NCBI GenBank assembly: GCA_020283715.1 | Contig: JAIQCW010000229.1 | Span: 1 to 33,633, forward strand | Length of the DNA: 33,633 nt | DNA from: Cytauxzoon felis | Lineage: Eukaryota > Apicomplexa > Aconoidasida > Piroplasmida > Theileriidae | Reading direction: 5' to 3' | Part shown: piece by piece, positions 11,287 to 23,246 of the stretch | Numbering within the stretch: position 1 is the first letter of the stretch | Layout: every line of letters starts with the position of its first letter | Notes under the pieces: generated by a model | The model's input: only the letters and a program-made list of their open reading frames with translations | The model's database searches: none | What the model was told of the DNA's origin: nothing | Position numbers and translations under genes: made by a program

Positions 11287-14200
11287 ATGAAGTTGTTTTT
11301 AAATACCAAAATTGGTATTTTAATCTTTATATTTAATATATACTATACACATTGTACTGAAAATAATGTATTAATTACATTAGATAATGGATCTGATAAT
11401 AATGATATCGATTGGAGTCGTAAAAGCTCTATTATTAGTGATAGCTTATATGGACAAGATAAATCTAAAATAAATCTATCTGGTTTATCTGATAATGTTA
11501 CAAATATATTATCCGCATTATCTTTTATATTATTATCAGCTTGTATATTACAATTTATAATATCAAAGATAAATGATAAGATACCAATATCAATAGTTCT
11601 ATTTATATTTGGTATGATTACATATATAGTCATATCATTATTTAATACACATCATATATCATCACCATTGGTATCATCATTAACATCTATAAGAAATATT
11701 GATAACTCTATATTATATTATATTGCATTACCAATATTATTATATGAAGCTACACAAAATATTAATTGGTATACATTTTGTAATTTTTTATTAGGTGGTA
11801 TATCATTAGCTGTTGTAGGGGTATGTATCCATATATCTATATCTAATTATAATTTATATAGGTTGTTATACAAGTTGCATTATTAGGTGTCGTCTTTTAT
11901 TATATTATTGGATCTGGATGGAGTTTAAATATCAGCTTCTTATTAGCTTCAATCTTAAGTTCTACAGATCCTATTGCTGTATTAGCTGTTTTAGGTGGAG
12001 TACAATCACCTAATAAATTATCACCCATGTTTAATAGTAAGTTATACCATCTAATTATATTATAAATCATTAGGTGAAGCCCTAATCAATGATGGAACAT
12101 CTGTATTGTTATTTCAATTTTTCTATCTACTTGTAATCGGTATGTTAAATACATGTGATCTTCAATCATATTCAAGGTACATCTACATCAGTATATTATC
12201 ATTTCATGTCATTATTTAAACTCTTGTTTTTGAGCCCCATATTTGGATTATTTGTAGGGCTCCTTGTAATTGTGTGGATAAGTTTTTTCCGTTGTTATCA
12301 TGTATATCAATGTTTATCTGTAATAGCTGTTGGATATTTAATATATTTCATATCCGAATTTAGAATGAATTTATCTGGACCTTTAACAATCGTATGCTAC
12401 GGTGTTGTAATCAAAGCATATGGATTAGTAGCATTTGATCGTGAAGCTCTTGATAAACACCATAATTTTGTAGAAGGTCTAGCAAATATAGCAAACTCAT
12501 CTGTGTTCCTTATAAGTGGTATACTTACAATAGGACTATTAAATGCACAACTAATATTACAAAATGTACAATATAAAATATTAAAATTATTTGCTGTATA
12601 TATATGCCTCAATATCGCCAGAGCCATTATGATCATTTCTTTCATACCACTACTCAATTATATCGGATACCCCATCAATTATAAAGAGGTTTGTAATTAT
12701 TGTGGGGATTAAATACCCCATTTATTATAGGTAATATTATTAATATGGGGTGGATTGCGTGGAGCGATGTCGTTAGTACTATGTCTAAGGATAGAAGCTG
12801 ATCCAAATATAGATCAACCAACAACAGATATGCTAGGATTTTATATTAGCGGTAGCGTAATGTTAATTTTAATCATACAAGGATTAACATTCGAATCACT
12901 ATACTGCTATCTCAACCCATACCCAATGAAAGCATTTCGACAAGTATACCTCATAAAAGTAATGAAAATGATAGAAATACAATATGACAATGAAATAAAA
13001 TCACTAGAATCACATTGGCTATTCAAAAATACAAACACAATCCAACACGCAAATAAACTCGTACCCATACTCTCCAACTTTACCTGGAATAAAATCGGCA
13101 AAATTATATTCCATCATAATAAAAACATCAATGTACGTTCAATAGAATAATATTCCACTCGAGGTCCAATCCAACTTTGTATTCCACTCGCCGTGGAGGC
13201 CTTCTCTATTTATCTCCCCTCGGATTCCCGTAGATCATCCTCGGTATTCCACTTGAGGTCTACTTAATATGACTTATTCCGCACGTGTTTCCATCTTTTA
13301 ATGTATTTGCACCATCTAACAAACAGCATGGGCAAATTATTAATGTAACGCGTTTACGATAGCATGCCATCTCACCATTTACGCATTTGGGCTCACGACA
13401 GACTTCTGTTTTTGTCACTGGTTTACACTCATATTCACCCTTCAATTCCCTCGTATACTCCTCAACTAGTTTAATAAACCCTAACAACCTGGAAGCGATC
13501 TATGGGAGCTGGAAGGGGAAGTAATTAGAAGAGCTGTCTGCAAGACGAAGAGAGTTGGAGATAATACATCAGGTGGATTGGACCTCGAGTGGAATAATCT
13601 TCTTTTAATTGATAAATAATGATATAGGAGTGTGATATACCGATTCATATGATGATTCGTTATGAGAGTGATATATCAGAGTTGTATGTAATGGATGATG
13701 AGTTGGATATAGGTATGCCACTATTTAAATATAGTGGTATACAGGGTGTTAATTCAAGTGATGTAATAAATTATGATCCTAAATTATATTTGAGATTATT
13801 AGAGCATGTTTTAACTATGGATAAAAATGATTCATCATCTGATGATATAATTAATGATATTCAATCACCAAAGGTAGATAATAATTATCCAATAAGATTA
13901 GATACGGATACTACTATTAATCTAGAGACATATTTGAATAATAGTTTTTATAATGAGGTATATATAATAACTATAATAAATATCATATGATAATTTAGGA
14001 TGAAGATGATGATATTATGAAGGGTAAAAAAATATTACGTGTTGAACGTCAAGGTGAATTATATATAATGATATTTAATGCATTTTCATATGTAAGTTTA
14101 TATCCTATCCTATCCATTATATATTAGATGTATAATGATATGTATAAAATGGGTTATATTAATGGTCGATCATTATTAGTATTACAAAAGACATTAGATA

Positions 14201-15390
14201 TATCTGAAGATTTTGCTATAAAGAGATTAAAACAACGCTCAATATCCGTATGTATATTTTAAATACTCTTAATACAATCTTATATATAGGCATGGAGTAA
14301 TGTATTAAATGAATATATTAATGATTCTAATACATTTGAATTTAATAATAATCTTGAAAATATGGATGGATTTGAATTTGAATGGTTCATACTCAAATCA
14401 TTAATCAATGGAACATCAAATAATAATAACTTCTTTAAAATACCCAATAAATTAGATATCTATTCTATACTCGAAATCATTATCGCTTATGTCGATGTAC
14501 ATACACAACTACTCGAACGTGGAGGAAATAACTTCAAAATACTACTAAAATCAAAACTACTGTACGTTTATATAAACATAACAATTCCATCATATTATCA
14601 TAAACCATTCCATCTGAGGTCGTCTTGCAGACAGCTCCTCTATTTACTTCCCCTTCCAGCTCCCATAGATCGCTTCCAGGTTCCACTCGAGGTTATAAAC
14701 CTAATCTCAACGAGATAAGGATAAAGTAACGGAATCAACATTTGAAGTGATATCTCAATGAATATATATTGGAATGAAGTGAGGTTTAGTAAATTCAATA
14801 CAATCATCAAAATCCTCTTCAATGAAGTATTGACATCTGAATTCCATCCAATAGTCATTCCATAATCTTCATTAGTTTCCCCAGAAATTCAGGATTTCCT
14901 TCAAATTTTGGTACTAAAATGAAAAAGTGGAAAACAGTGATTGGACCTCAAGTGGAGAACCCGTAGCTGATCTCTGGGAAGCGAAGGGGGAAGTAAAAGG
15001 AAGAGCTGTCTGCAAGACGAAAAGAGTTGGATTGGACCTCGGGTGGAATGTTATATATAAATAATATAAATTAATTGATTATTATATAGAGCGAGTTACA
15101 AGAGGCATATATTATTGGCTAAGAAGCATATATTTAGGATACGTTTGGATAATATTGAATTATTTAATATGGGTTTATTGAATATAGCTGCTTGTATGAT
15201 GATAAGGATCAAGCGTGATATATCAAATGAACATTGTGCTAATGGATTTCTATTACAAGAAGATCGAAAACAAATCGATGATTTATTAAATGATCAATTA
15301 TATAAAATCTCAACCAGAAATAATTATTTCAATGCATTCAAATTATCATTCAATAAAAAATATAAAACAAACATCAATGAAAGAACATAA
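11287..15390 (+). CDS. Na+/H+ exchanger (CPA1/NHE family) with long C-terminal domain; 10 exons
   Basis: Model: 11287-11820, 11862-12036, 12074-12139, 12177-12688, 12731-13132, 13628-13957, 13999-14091, 14128-14247, 14290-14561, 15090-15390 (934 aa). It has a signal peptide, then about twelve membrane segments. Exchanger landmarks are SILSSTDPIAVLAVLGGVQ, the ion-site-type motif EALINDGTSVL (formed across intron 2) and LIWGGLRGAMSLVLCL. The cytosolic tail (exons 6-10) is hydrophilic; joining it to the transporter is supported by phase-compatible splice sites at every junction and no other start. Reading past 13132 without splicing gives a stop at 13150, so a shorter 568-aa product is possible. 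Introns are 37-44 nt except intron 5 (495 nt) and intron 9 (528 nt), both filled by fold-back repeats. It is probably a plasma-membrane pH/Na+ regulator. Confidence 0.8.
13152..13597. repeat. Fold-back element carrying a Cys-rich gene fragment, NHE intron 5
   Basis: Left arm TTCCACTCGAGGTCCAATCC, CCACTCGCCGTGGAGGCC, TCCCGTAGATCATCCTCGG, CCACTTGAGGTC. Cargo 13260-13487 is a minus-strand fragment of a Cys-rich gene. Then CCTGGAAGCGATC, GGAGCTGGAAGGGGAAG, CTGTCTGCAAGACGAA and GGACCTCGAGTGGAA. Only about 20 nt at the 5' and 31 nt at the 3' end of the intron lie outside the element, together the size of an ordinary intron here. Confidence 0.85.
13260..13487 (-). pseudogene. Fragment of Cys-rich variant-antigen-like gene
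   Basis: A 75-codon minus-strand frame matches the C-terminal part of the Cys-rich gene at 24.9-26.7 kb. FIKLVEEYTRELKGEYECK corresponds to FIRLVEEYTKQLKEKHECK, and LKDGNTCGISH to LKDGYKCGISH. The middle differs but keeps many cysteines. Similarity stops right after the codons for CGISH. It has no start of its own and lies antisense inside an NHE intron. It could be a dead fragment or a donor for gene conversion. Confidence 0.8.
14602..15050. repeat. Fold-back element with ~230-nt cargo, NHE intron 9
   Basis: Left arm TTCCATCTGAGGTCG, CGTCTTGCAGACAGC, CCAGCTCCCATAGATCGC, CCACTCGAGGTTATAAACC. The cargo (about 14693-14930) includes TCTCAACGAGATAAGG and AGTTTCCCCAGAAATTCAGG. Then GGACCTCAAGTGGAG, GTAGCTGATCTCTGGGAAGC, CTGTCTGCAAGACGAAAAG and GGACCTCGGGTGGAATG. 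Confidence 0.85.
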
Positions 15391-15447
15391 TAACATTAAT
15401 GAAGTCCAAGAGTGAATTATCGTCTACTCTACTCATCGTTACAACTC

Positions 15448-16035
15448 TGATCCCACTCGCCGTGGTGGCCTTCTCTATTTACTTCCCCCTTCGCTTCCCT
15501 GAGATCAGCTGCGGATTATAACATTTAATTAATTTACGTCAATTTACTATAACAGTTATAATAATTATCTTCTCTTAATCATTTATAACTGAAGTATAGT
15601 TTTTTAATAATTTATAGAAGTATATATAGTTAGTATTATTATAAGTATAATATAGTTACTATACTTCATATCATGTTAATAGTATTATAGTATATATATT
15701 ATTATAATTATTTATATTAATACATCAATACATCATACAACTATATTTCATCCTTCAATTGTATTGATATAAGAGTAAATGTTATTGTAAAAGACGAATC
15801 TTCATTAGACACGATAATGTAGTGTAATTATAGTGTTTTTTATCCCTACAATTCTGGGGTATGTGTGGTTTAGGTGAGTGTAATTATTTATCTAAATTGT
15901 TCACCCGGAAGCGATATACGGGAGCTGGAAGGGGAAGTAAATAGAAGAAGCCACCACGGCGAGTGGACGATAAGGATGGAGTAGATAGTGGGATTGGACC
16001 TCAGGTGGACATCGAGTGGAAGGTGAACATCAAAG
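15448..16035. repeat. Composite fold-back element with AT-rich cargo (intergenic copy 2)
   Basis: Left arm (15448-15520): CCACTCGCCGTGGTGGCC, CGCTTCCCTGAGATCAGC. AT-rich block at about 15530-15780, like those at 1740 and 18620, then about 120 unique nt. Right arm (15900-16035): CCGGAAGCGATATACGGGAG, GCCACCACGGCGAGTGGAC, TTGGACCTCAGGTGGACATC. The right arm overlaps the 3' end of the minus-strand Tpr-like frame and provides its last codons and stop. Confidence 0.75.
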
Positions 16036-18436
16036 ATGACTGGTGAAGATAAATTGTTATGGAGACATGGGATGATGAATAATTTCGAATACAAATCTTC
16101 GGTAAACATGAAAAATACCATAAATACAAGAAACATAAAACCAAATATCGTTCCGGCGTCATCATTAAAAGTATCTCCACATTTACCACTCACTTGCGCA
16201 CCCATACCACCACCAAATCCAACAGCTTCCATAAATTCCTGTACCCAGGCAAAGAATACACATAGAACTCCAGTTCTAAATACACTTGCCCTGAAATATT
16301 TACCAATGCGTCCGTCGGGAAAGTGCATCATGGAAAAAAATATGTAAATACATATTATATATGGAATGAAAAATAACCATGTAGCGTGATAAATTGCATA
16401 CCATTTTTCGTTACCACCTTCTTTTTCATAATGATAACTCGTCCAAAGTCTACCTGGCCCTTTTTTACAAAGTTCAGTTACGGCGAATGCGATATGGGGT
16501 GTAGCAGAAATTGCCTGGATCCATAACTCAATCTTTTTACCATCAAATGGATCATCAACTAATTGGTAGGGTGATATGGCAGGGTAGAAGAAATAGACTG
16601 TACCTAATGAGAGGGCTACCAAAAAGATCGGGGACCAGTGTAATATATGATACTCCTTAACATCGGCATCCATTCCAAATAGTTTAGCAAGACCGGAATC
16701 CGGATTACTTTTCACTGTATCACTTAAATTGGGATCTAATTTAGGATAACCTGGATCGTTAGTTTTATCAAGTGCTTTTTTAATTTGACCGAGGTTAGTT
16801 GCCAGTTTGGCAATTTCATTTGGATCTGTAGTATTACCAATATCGGCAGTTGCATTGCTCCATGTATAATCAATACCACGACTGTACCATTTGTTATCAT
16901 CTCCTGTACCAGAGGTTCCGTCCTTAGACAAACATATCAATAGCGGTTTCTGACGATCTCTCTCAGCATCTTCCTTTTCAAAATATACAAATACAAATTG
17001 TTTATCAGTAATAGGGGTATCCTGAGCTAAAGTGTCAACATTTACTATCTGTTCATGGATTGTAATTCGATTTATCTTTTGACCAGTAGTGGGAAGACTG
17101 TGTTTAAAACCTTTATATTCAGTACCAATTACTGGACCAACAGTAATTTTATCATTTGGAGCAGCTTGCGGACTTGATTTGTATTTACCTTCTCCCGTAT
17201 TATCCTTTTCAAGCTTAACTTCGTATTGGGCGATGTAATCTCCAAGTTTAGGACTAAGATCATCAGCAACTTGATTATCCTCAGGACCTTTAGATATAGT
17301 AACTGTATCCCATCTCTGCCCTCTCTTATAATATGTCTGACCATTAGATTTCTCAACACAAACTATTAATGGAAATTCATGATTAGGATCATGAGTTTGA
17401 TGATAATATACATAAACTGCCTGAACATTATCATCAGACTGTATTCCATTCAATACTTGATCGTTATGTTTAACAGAACCTAATTTGAACGAACTATTGT
17501 CCTTAGGTTTATGATCAAAACGAACATAACCTTGTGGGACATTTGGATCGTTACCATCCTTCTTTTCAACTTTAAATTGATTAGATCCAGATCCATAATT
17601 AGCTCCATTCGTATCAGTAGTGTTAGTAGGTGTTACACTTGCGTCAATTTCGACATCAGATGATGAGGTAGAATCCATCACCCTAGCTACAGTCCACACA
17701 ACAGAGGTTGCAAATGATAGAATAATCATAATCCATATTTGGTAGAGAACAAGAACATAATCATATTCATCCCAGAAATAAATATAATATAAATATTTAT
17801 ATAATTTATGGAATACAAAAGTGAATAATCCAAATAATGGGAGGCCAACAATATAAAGCGGAGCATTCAATCCTTCAATACCCATGGAAGAGTTTGAATA
17901 CACACCATATATAAAAACAAGCATAACAATATTCCAGAAGAATTCACCAAAATATCCATATTCACCACCAGCCATGAATGAAAAATATGTGATGATAGAC
18001 CATATAAACATTAACCAGATAGATATACCTGATACACAATTCTTTAACATCGTTTTATTATCCTCACTCAAGGCGATCGTTGATAACTTTATTGCCGTAT
18101 TTACGACAGTACCGGCAAAGCTACCTAACTCCATTAAATTATGTATTCGATACACAAACATAGCAACAGTACCCAAGGGTAAATGATACCTCTTTACAAC
18201 GTGATTTGCACATGTAATTGCGATACGATGAGGTGTGAAGAATATAAAGCCAGCTAGGAACATAGATATCTTACATAGAGGATCTTCATGATTACCCATC
18301 TTACAATATCATCATCTTCATCCTCAGTGATTCCACCGCCGGCTTTAGAATCTTCAGCTACGTGTTTATAATATACTTCGGGTGTACTCTCTATTACGCA
18401 TTCAGAATGAGCAGATCCACAATCTAGACTACTCAT
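15888..18436 (-). CDS. Large Tpr-like membrane protein with duplicated extra domain and repeat-derived C-terminus (copy 2)
   Basis: Exons 18436-18305 and 18269-15888 with a 35-nt phase-0 intron, giving 837 aa. The first exon encodes a hydrophilic acidic head (GGITEDEDDDI). The body aligns with copies 1 and 3: YHLPLG, FMAGGEYG, HWSPIFLVALSLG, PYQLVDDPFDGKKIEL, KKGPGRLW, MMHFPDGRIGKY, GFGGGMGAQ. In place of their ~40-aa central loop it has a ~340-aa hydrophilic insert (about 242-584). The insert holds two related domains (about 294-399 and 429-544), each with V(Y/F)VY(Y/F)...PL(I/L)(V/I)C and (Y/W)Y(K/S)RG...W. They recall short repeated domains of Theileria secreted proteins; that link is tentative. 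The usual C-terminal TRYRGFKFWF block is missing. The frame runs into repeat modules (last ~45 residues), so the gene looks 3'-truncated. Confidence 0.75.
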
Positions 18437-18524
18437 TTCTGATATGCACTCTATTTTCCATATCTACTCCAAATTATCCCTCTCCCATTATTTAATGAAA
18501 TAATATCCTGAAGTCCATCACTAT

Positions 18525-19045
18525 CTTCTCCACTAGGCGTGGAGCCTCTTCTATTTATTTCCCCTTCGCTTCCCTGAGATCAGCTACGGGATACACTTGA
18601 GGTCTCCACTCGATGTTCAATCACTAATAATATATTAATTGAATTTAAATACAATAATTATCTTCTCTAAATTATTTACAATTCAAGTATATAATTATAG
18701 TAATTTTATGAAGTTAGTTAAGTTAGTATTATTATAAGTACAATATAGTTACTATAGTACCTTCACATCATATTAGTAGTTATATAGTATATATATTATA
18801 TTAATTATTTATATTAATACATGTATACCTTCATATAACTATACATCATCCTTCGATTGTGTTAATATACATTATAAATCACTGGAAGTATATGAAAATG
18901 ACATAATGTATTTGGAATATGGGGTTTGCCACATAATTATGGTGCTTTGTAGTGAAGGTAATGTAATAACAGACCTCAAGTTGAACCTGGAAGCGATCTA
19001 CGGGAGCTGGAAGGGGAAGTAGATAAAAGAGCTCCATGCAATGGG
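18525..19045. repeat. Composite fold-back element with AT-rich cargo (intergenic copy 3)
   Basis: Left arm (18525-18617): CTCCACTAGGCGTGGAGCC, CGCTTCCCTGAGATCAGC, CACTTGAGGTCTCCACTCG. AT-rich block at about 18620-18880. Right arm (18972-19045): GACCTCAAGTTGAACC, GGAAGCGATCTACGGGAGC, GGAAGGGGAAGTAGATAAAA. It lies between the start of Tpr-like copy 2 and the end of the ENT-like gene. Confidence 0.75.
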
Positions 19046-19115
19046 AAATGATATGGAATACTCTCTACATATTAACTAACTTTTAATATGTATAATTTTT
19101 AAAATATTTAAAATA

Positions 19116-20959
19116 TTATTTGGTGTTTAGTATTATATCGATGATATCTTCGGTTAGACCTCTGGTATTATGTCTGATGAGATATGGTCGACTACTTCTG
19201 TGATTTTCAATTAGTTCGACGAATACATTTGTGAGGAAAGTGAAAAAGAGCATAGATCCGGCATTTATGAATGTAACTATATCTATCATTGTGTTGGAAT
19301 ATTTCTTCACATCATCTGGTATAATCTTCTCTTCACTATTCTCATTTTTCTTCTGTCTATTGAAATATTCAACAGCGGCGTATACAGAATTCATAAAGCT
19401 GGTCATTAAAATACCGAATCCAAATGCTCCAAATAATATTATTGGGAATATTATATGGGTAGTTTTAGAATATGGATGATTATTCCATGCTAATATTGTA
19501 AGGATTATAAATGAACCATGTGAGAATATAAGTAGAAGGATGAATTTTATATCTTTAGAGAATAAAAATTTGAAATGTGATTCATTATCCTTCTTATCTT
19601 CATCATCCAATTCTTTATTTAATGTTGATCCTATGGTTCTACCAATCAAATCACAATATGAGTATAATACATAACCCATTAATTTCATTGACCTTGATAT
19701 ATTCAAACAATATGGTACTAAAAATGGATAATAGAAGTATGCTGGAATATATGAAATCATATACAATAATGGACGCCAATAGAAATATTTCATATATGGT
19801 ACAACCTTTTTAACCTGTTCCCATTTACCTAATTCACTACCACCGGATGGAGAACCATCACCTGTAGAAGTTCCCTGGTCATTATTCTCTTTATCACCTT
19901 CATCATCTTTTACATTCAAACATTCAATATAGAGTATAAATGCCCATATAACAGCAATATATCCCAAAAGAGCTTGTGTAGAATGACATAAGAATACAAT
20001 ACGTCTACATTGCCATATAGTATCCGTACCTATAGTCTTCTCCAATATACCCTGGATTGTACCTAATACTATACGACCTAGCGAAAAACCAACATATAAT
20101 TTAGAATACAACGAAATCAATAAATATTTATTCGTCACGTACGATGCTGTAAAAATTAATATAATGATGTATAGTCAGTTGAAGTTCATCCACCTTATCT
20201 TCCACTTCCACCTGAGGTCCTTTCTTTCCACTCTCCGTGGAGGCCTCTTTATTTACTTCCCCCTCAAGCTCCCGTAGATCACTTTCGGGTTCCACTTGAG
20301 GTTACATTTAACACATCCTTAGAACCATCTTCCATCATTCCCATGATGGATGATCCATCACTACCTTCACCACGATCTCTGGGAGTGGCCCTACTCTTTA
20401 GAGATAGATAAATGAAAGGCCTCCACGGCGAGTGGAATGTTTAGGTAGATTGTACCTCAGGTGGAACGGCATGTGGAAGAGGGAAAGAGGTGTATTTACC
20501 ATCATTCTCTCACATTGTTCGGATAAACATACCTGCTTGTATGAGGAATGATTCGACGAATCCATGGCAGAAGTAGAATAGTATAAAGAGTAATTTGGCG
20601 ATATATCCAGATCCAAATAGGCCAATAAGTGCGTGAGCTGTTTGTGAGAGTGATATTAGTACTTGAAATAATATTAGATATATCGATTTATATGAGATGA
20701 AAAATGTTGATAAGACTAACGATAGACATCCTCCAGTTATATATAACATGAGACATTTACTGGAGAATTCTTCACAATTGAATATTATAGGTGTTAATAG
20801 AGCTGTATTTAAATTAAATGATGCACTTAATCCTATAATAATTATTAAAAATTGATACCTTCTAGCTCTTTCAAATTTCTCCTTTAAAAAGGCATCCTCT
20901 TCAGCTACTGTCTTCTTCTTTACGATGTTAGACCGTAGCCTATGTGATGTTATCCTCAT
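19116..20959 (-). CDS. Equilibrative nucleoside transporter-like protein; 2 exons
   Basis: Exons 20959-20533 and 20146-19116, phase-1 junction, 485 aa. Eleven hydrophobic segments are visible, six before and five after a hydrophilic loop (about aa 218-255, rich in D, E, G, S), the classic ENT topology. TM8 carries CDLIGRTIG (D308...R312), matching the DxxGR motif of ENT purine transporters. The cytosolic N-terminus is basic (SHRLRSNIVKKK). Parasites of this group depend on purine import, so a nucleoside or nucleobase carrier fits, but the assignment rests on topology and one motif. The single 386-nt intron contains a fold-back element; without splicing, neither half would make a plausible carrier. 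Confidence 0.6.
20195..20475. repeat. Fold-back element in the ENT-like gene intron
   Basis: CTTCCACCTGAGGTCC, CCACTCTCCGTGGAGGCC, CAAGCTCCCGTAGATCAC, CCACTTGAGGTTACATT, then CACGATCTCTGGGAGTGGC, CTTTAGAGATAGATAAATGA, CCTCCACGGCGAGTGGAA and ACCTCAGGTGGAACGGC. Each half carries GGAGGCCT next to its CCAC/GTGG hairpin, so the two halves can pair. Confidence 0.8.
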
Positions 20960-21904
20960 TATACTGAAAAATTGTTCATTTAAATGATACTACATTGAAA
21001 TTTAACATAAGTTACTACCATTTTGTAAAAATTTCTGCTAGTTTAACAAATTTTAAAATATAAAAACTAGAAAATACAAACATTAAAACAAAGATTAAGC
21101 TATCATTAGAGATTTAAAGCTACATTTGAAAGGTTTAATAACAAAAATATGAGATACTATATCCGATTTGCACAGAGTACACAAACTCCCATTTAAATAT
21201 TAAAACTACATTATTTTATGATTTTCTATATACTTAAAATCGGTATAATCCAATAGTGAGTTGGTACTTTGAAATTAAAGCCGATATTCAAAGATTTTTC
21301 AAAAAATTTACCGTTCCGGTACTATCAATACCCCCATGGTTAATTCATTAAAAATTAATTATCAAAATTTATTTAATCTCTCCTACACATTTCTTACTTC
21401 TCTACCGATTTTAAATCAATAATATATAATTTATCTTATGTCATTATCATTTTCATTAGTCATTTGGGATTATTATCTATTGCATACATTTTTATCACTG
21501 CCTTCAGCATCAGTTATGAAACTCTTACATATGCAATACTCATCCATATTTTTTACATTATAGAGGTATAAAATATCATTTTCCTTAAGATTTATGTAGT
21601 AATTGTCATAAATGACGATAAAATAATTTTTTAAAAATTTGCCTACCGGCTGGTCCATCCATCCAATGTGTCTATCAAAGGCAGTTCATTGAAGACTAAT
21701 ATAATCATATTTCATCATATATGTAGGTATACTACATATATGATACCTATTTTAAGTCTGTTCGAGTTCCTGCCAGCATGTTGGATACTGCCATAGGTTG
21801 TGATGATAATTTCTATAGAAGATCTTTTACCATTGTTTCCAACATAGGTAAAATCCATTAGACATTCTTCTACAGACAAAGTCCAATATTATTCTCTTCC
21901 TATC
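20960..21904. other. Gene-poor AT-rich stretch
   Basis: Upstream of the ENT-like gene. A 61-codon minus-strand frame (21473-21658) has no recognisable features and is probably chance. No repeat module, RNA gene or conserved protein was found. Confidence 0.35.
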
Positions 21905-22215
21905 ATGAATTATTTCGTCTTGCAGACAGCTTCTTCTATTTAGTTGTTCCTCAAACTCCCATAGATCGTTTTCGGGTATTCCACCTGAGGTCCAATACTT
22001 ATCTCCACATTCCTCCAATGTAGGTCGTCCTGCCGTCAGCTCTTCTATTTACTTCCCCTTCGCTTCCCTGAGATCAGCTGCGGGTAGTCCACCTGAGGTT
22101 ACATCCTGACCTTCATCATCGCCACGATCTCCGGTATGAACAATCAAAAATCTTCAGGAGGTCATTTATACCTTTTAGAGGTAATTAACTGTAAAAACTG
22201 ACGGTAGGAATAATC
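21905..22215. repeat. Rearranged fold-back element in gene-poor region
   Basis: Two left-type arms lie in tandem rather than opposed. First: CGTCTTGCAGACAGC, CAAACTCCCATAGATCG, CCACCTGAGGTCCAATAC. Second: GTCGTCCTGCCGTCAGC, CGCTTCCCTGAGATCAGC, CCACCTGAGGTTACATCC. A broken right end follows (GCCACGATCTCCGG interrupted by about 30 foreign nt, then CTTTTAGAGGTAATTAACTG and CTGACGGTAGG). Confidence 0.7.
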
Positions 22216-23246
22216 TCATGTTTCTTATATAGTAAAAGACATTATTGATACAGTCTATCATACCCGTGGGGTGGATAACATATCAGTAACTATACTCAGT
22301 CAGTTTTAAATATTTAACAAATTTTTCATTTATTGCCCCATTTATGTTATCAATACATCAAGTTGAAAATTTAATTTGCATTTATTAGTGAATAAGTATT
22401 TAATTACTTTCATTTACAAGACAAAATAATTAACATTATGATAGGTGATGAAAATTTTAAATAAAGATGCTCCAACGCTGGAAAATTTCAAAGACATAAT
22501 TCAATAAGAAACAGTGGGGTAAAAATAATGATTTTATCGATGAATAGATATTCAAACATGAATTATTACAACTACAATTTACTGAATATAGCCAAGAAAA
22601 TGAAAAATTTGAAAGCATGGCCAAATATTTTGAAATACTTTAATAATATGGGAAAGTTTGATTTAATTCGATACAAGAGCGTTATAAATTCAAGTTTCAT
22701 TGGTAATTTACAATTTTATCCATCCTTAATATCAAAAATGAATGGATGATGAGTGTCGTCAAGATTCCCATAGGAATCTTTTACACCTTTAAGAATTACC
22801 GATGGAAATGGATGAAGAATAGATGCATAAGACTAGAGAATGGGTAATTCTTACATGTTAACGATGGAAGTATTTATTTTTGGTATTGATCCCAAGGGTA
22901 TGGGACATATATTAAAAGACATGGTTAAAATTCTAAAATCAATATAGAATCGTATAATACATTAAAGATCAATCATTTTCATCGTATAGAGTCTGAATTA
23001 AATGACTATAATCATCGCTTTCTATTTTGAAAAAATTACCGTCACCCAATACGACTACTGAGTTACCCTAGGGTGTAAACTCAAGTTTTCAAGGGATGGG
23101 CATTTTCTACTAAAAATCGCAAAAATGGGAGTGCATTATTTAGTTATCGCATAGTGTAATCCATTCACTCCCAAATAATATCGCATTTGTATACATTAAT
23201 TGACTTTACGTTACACATTTGGTAAAGTTTTACACAGTTGTAGGAA
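22216..23246. other. Gene-poor stretch upstream of Tpr-like copy 3
   Basis: AT-rich, no supported gene. A 73-codon plus-strand frame (22528-22749) is Asn/Lys/Tyr-rich with no recognisable motif. The promoter of the 23247 gene should lie at the right end. Confidence 0.35.

Noticed and set aside
13133..13150. NHE ending at the stop at 13150
   Set aside because: A good donor (GTACGT) at 13133 and a phase-matched acceptor before 13628 join a long hydrophilic tail. Kept as a possible alternative product only.
21473..21658. 61-codon minus-strand frame in the gene-poor region
   Set aside because: No recognisable motif, no clear upstream exon, composition like the background.
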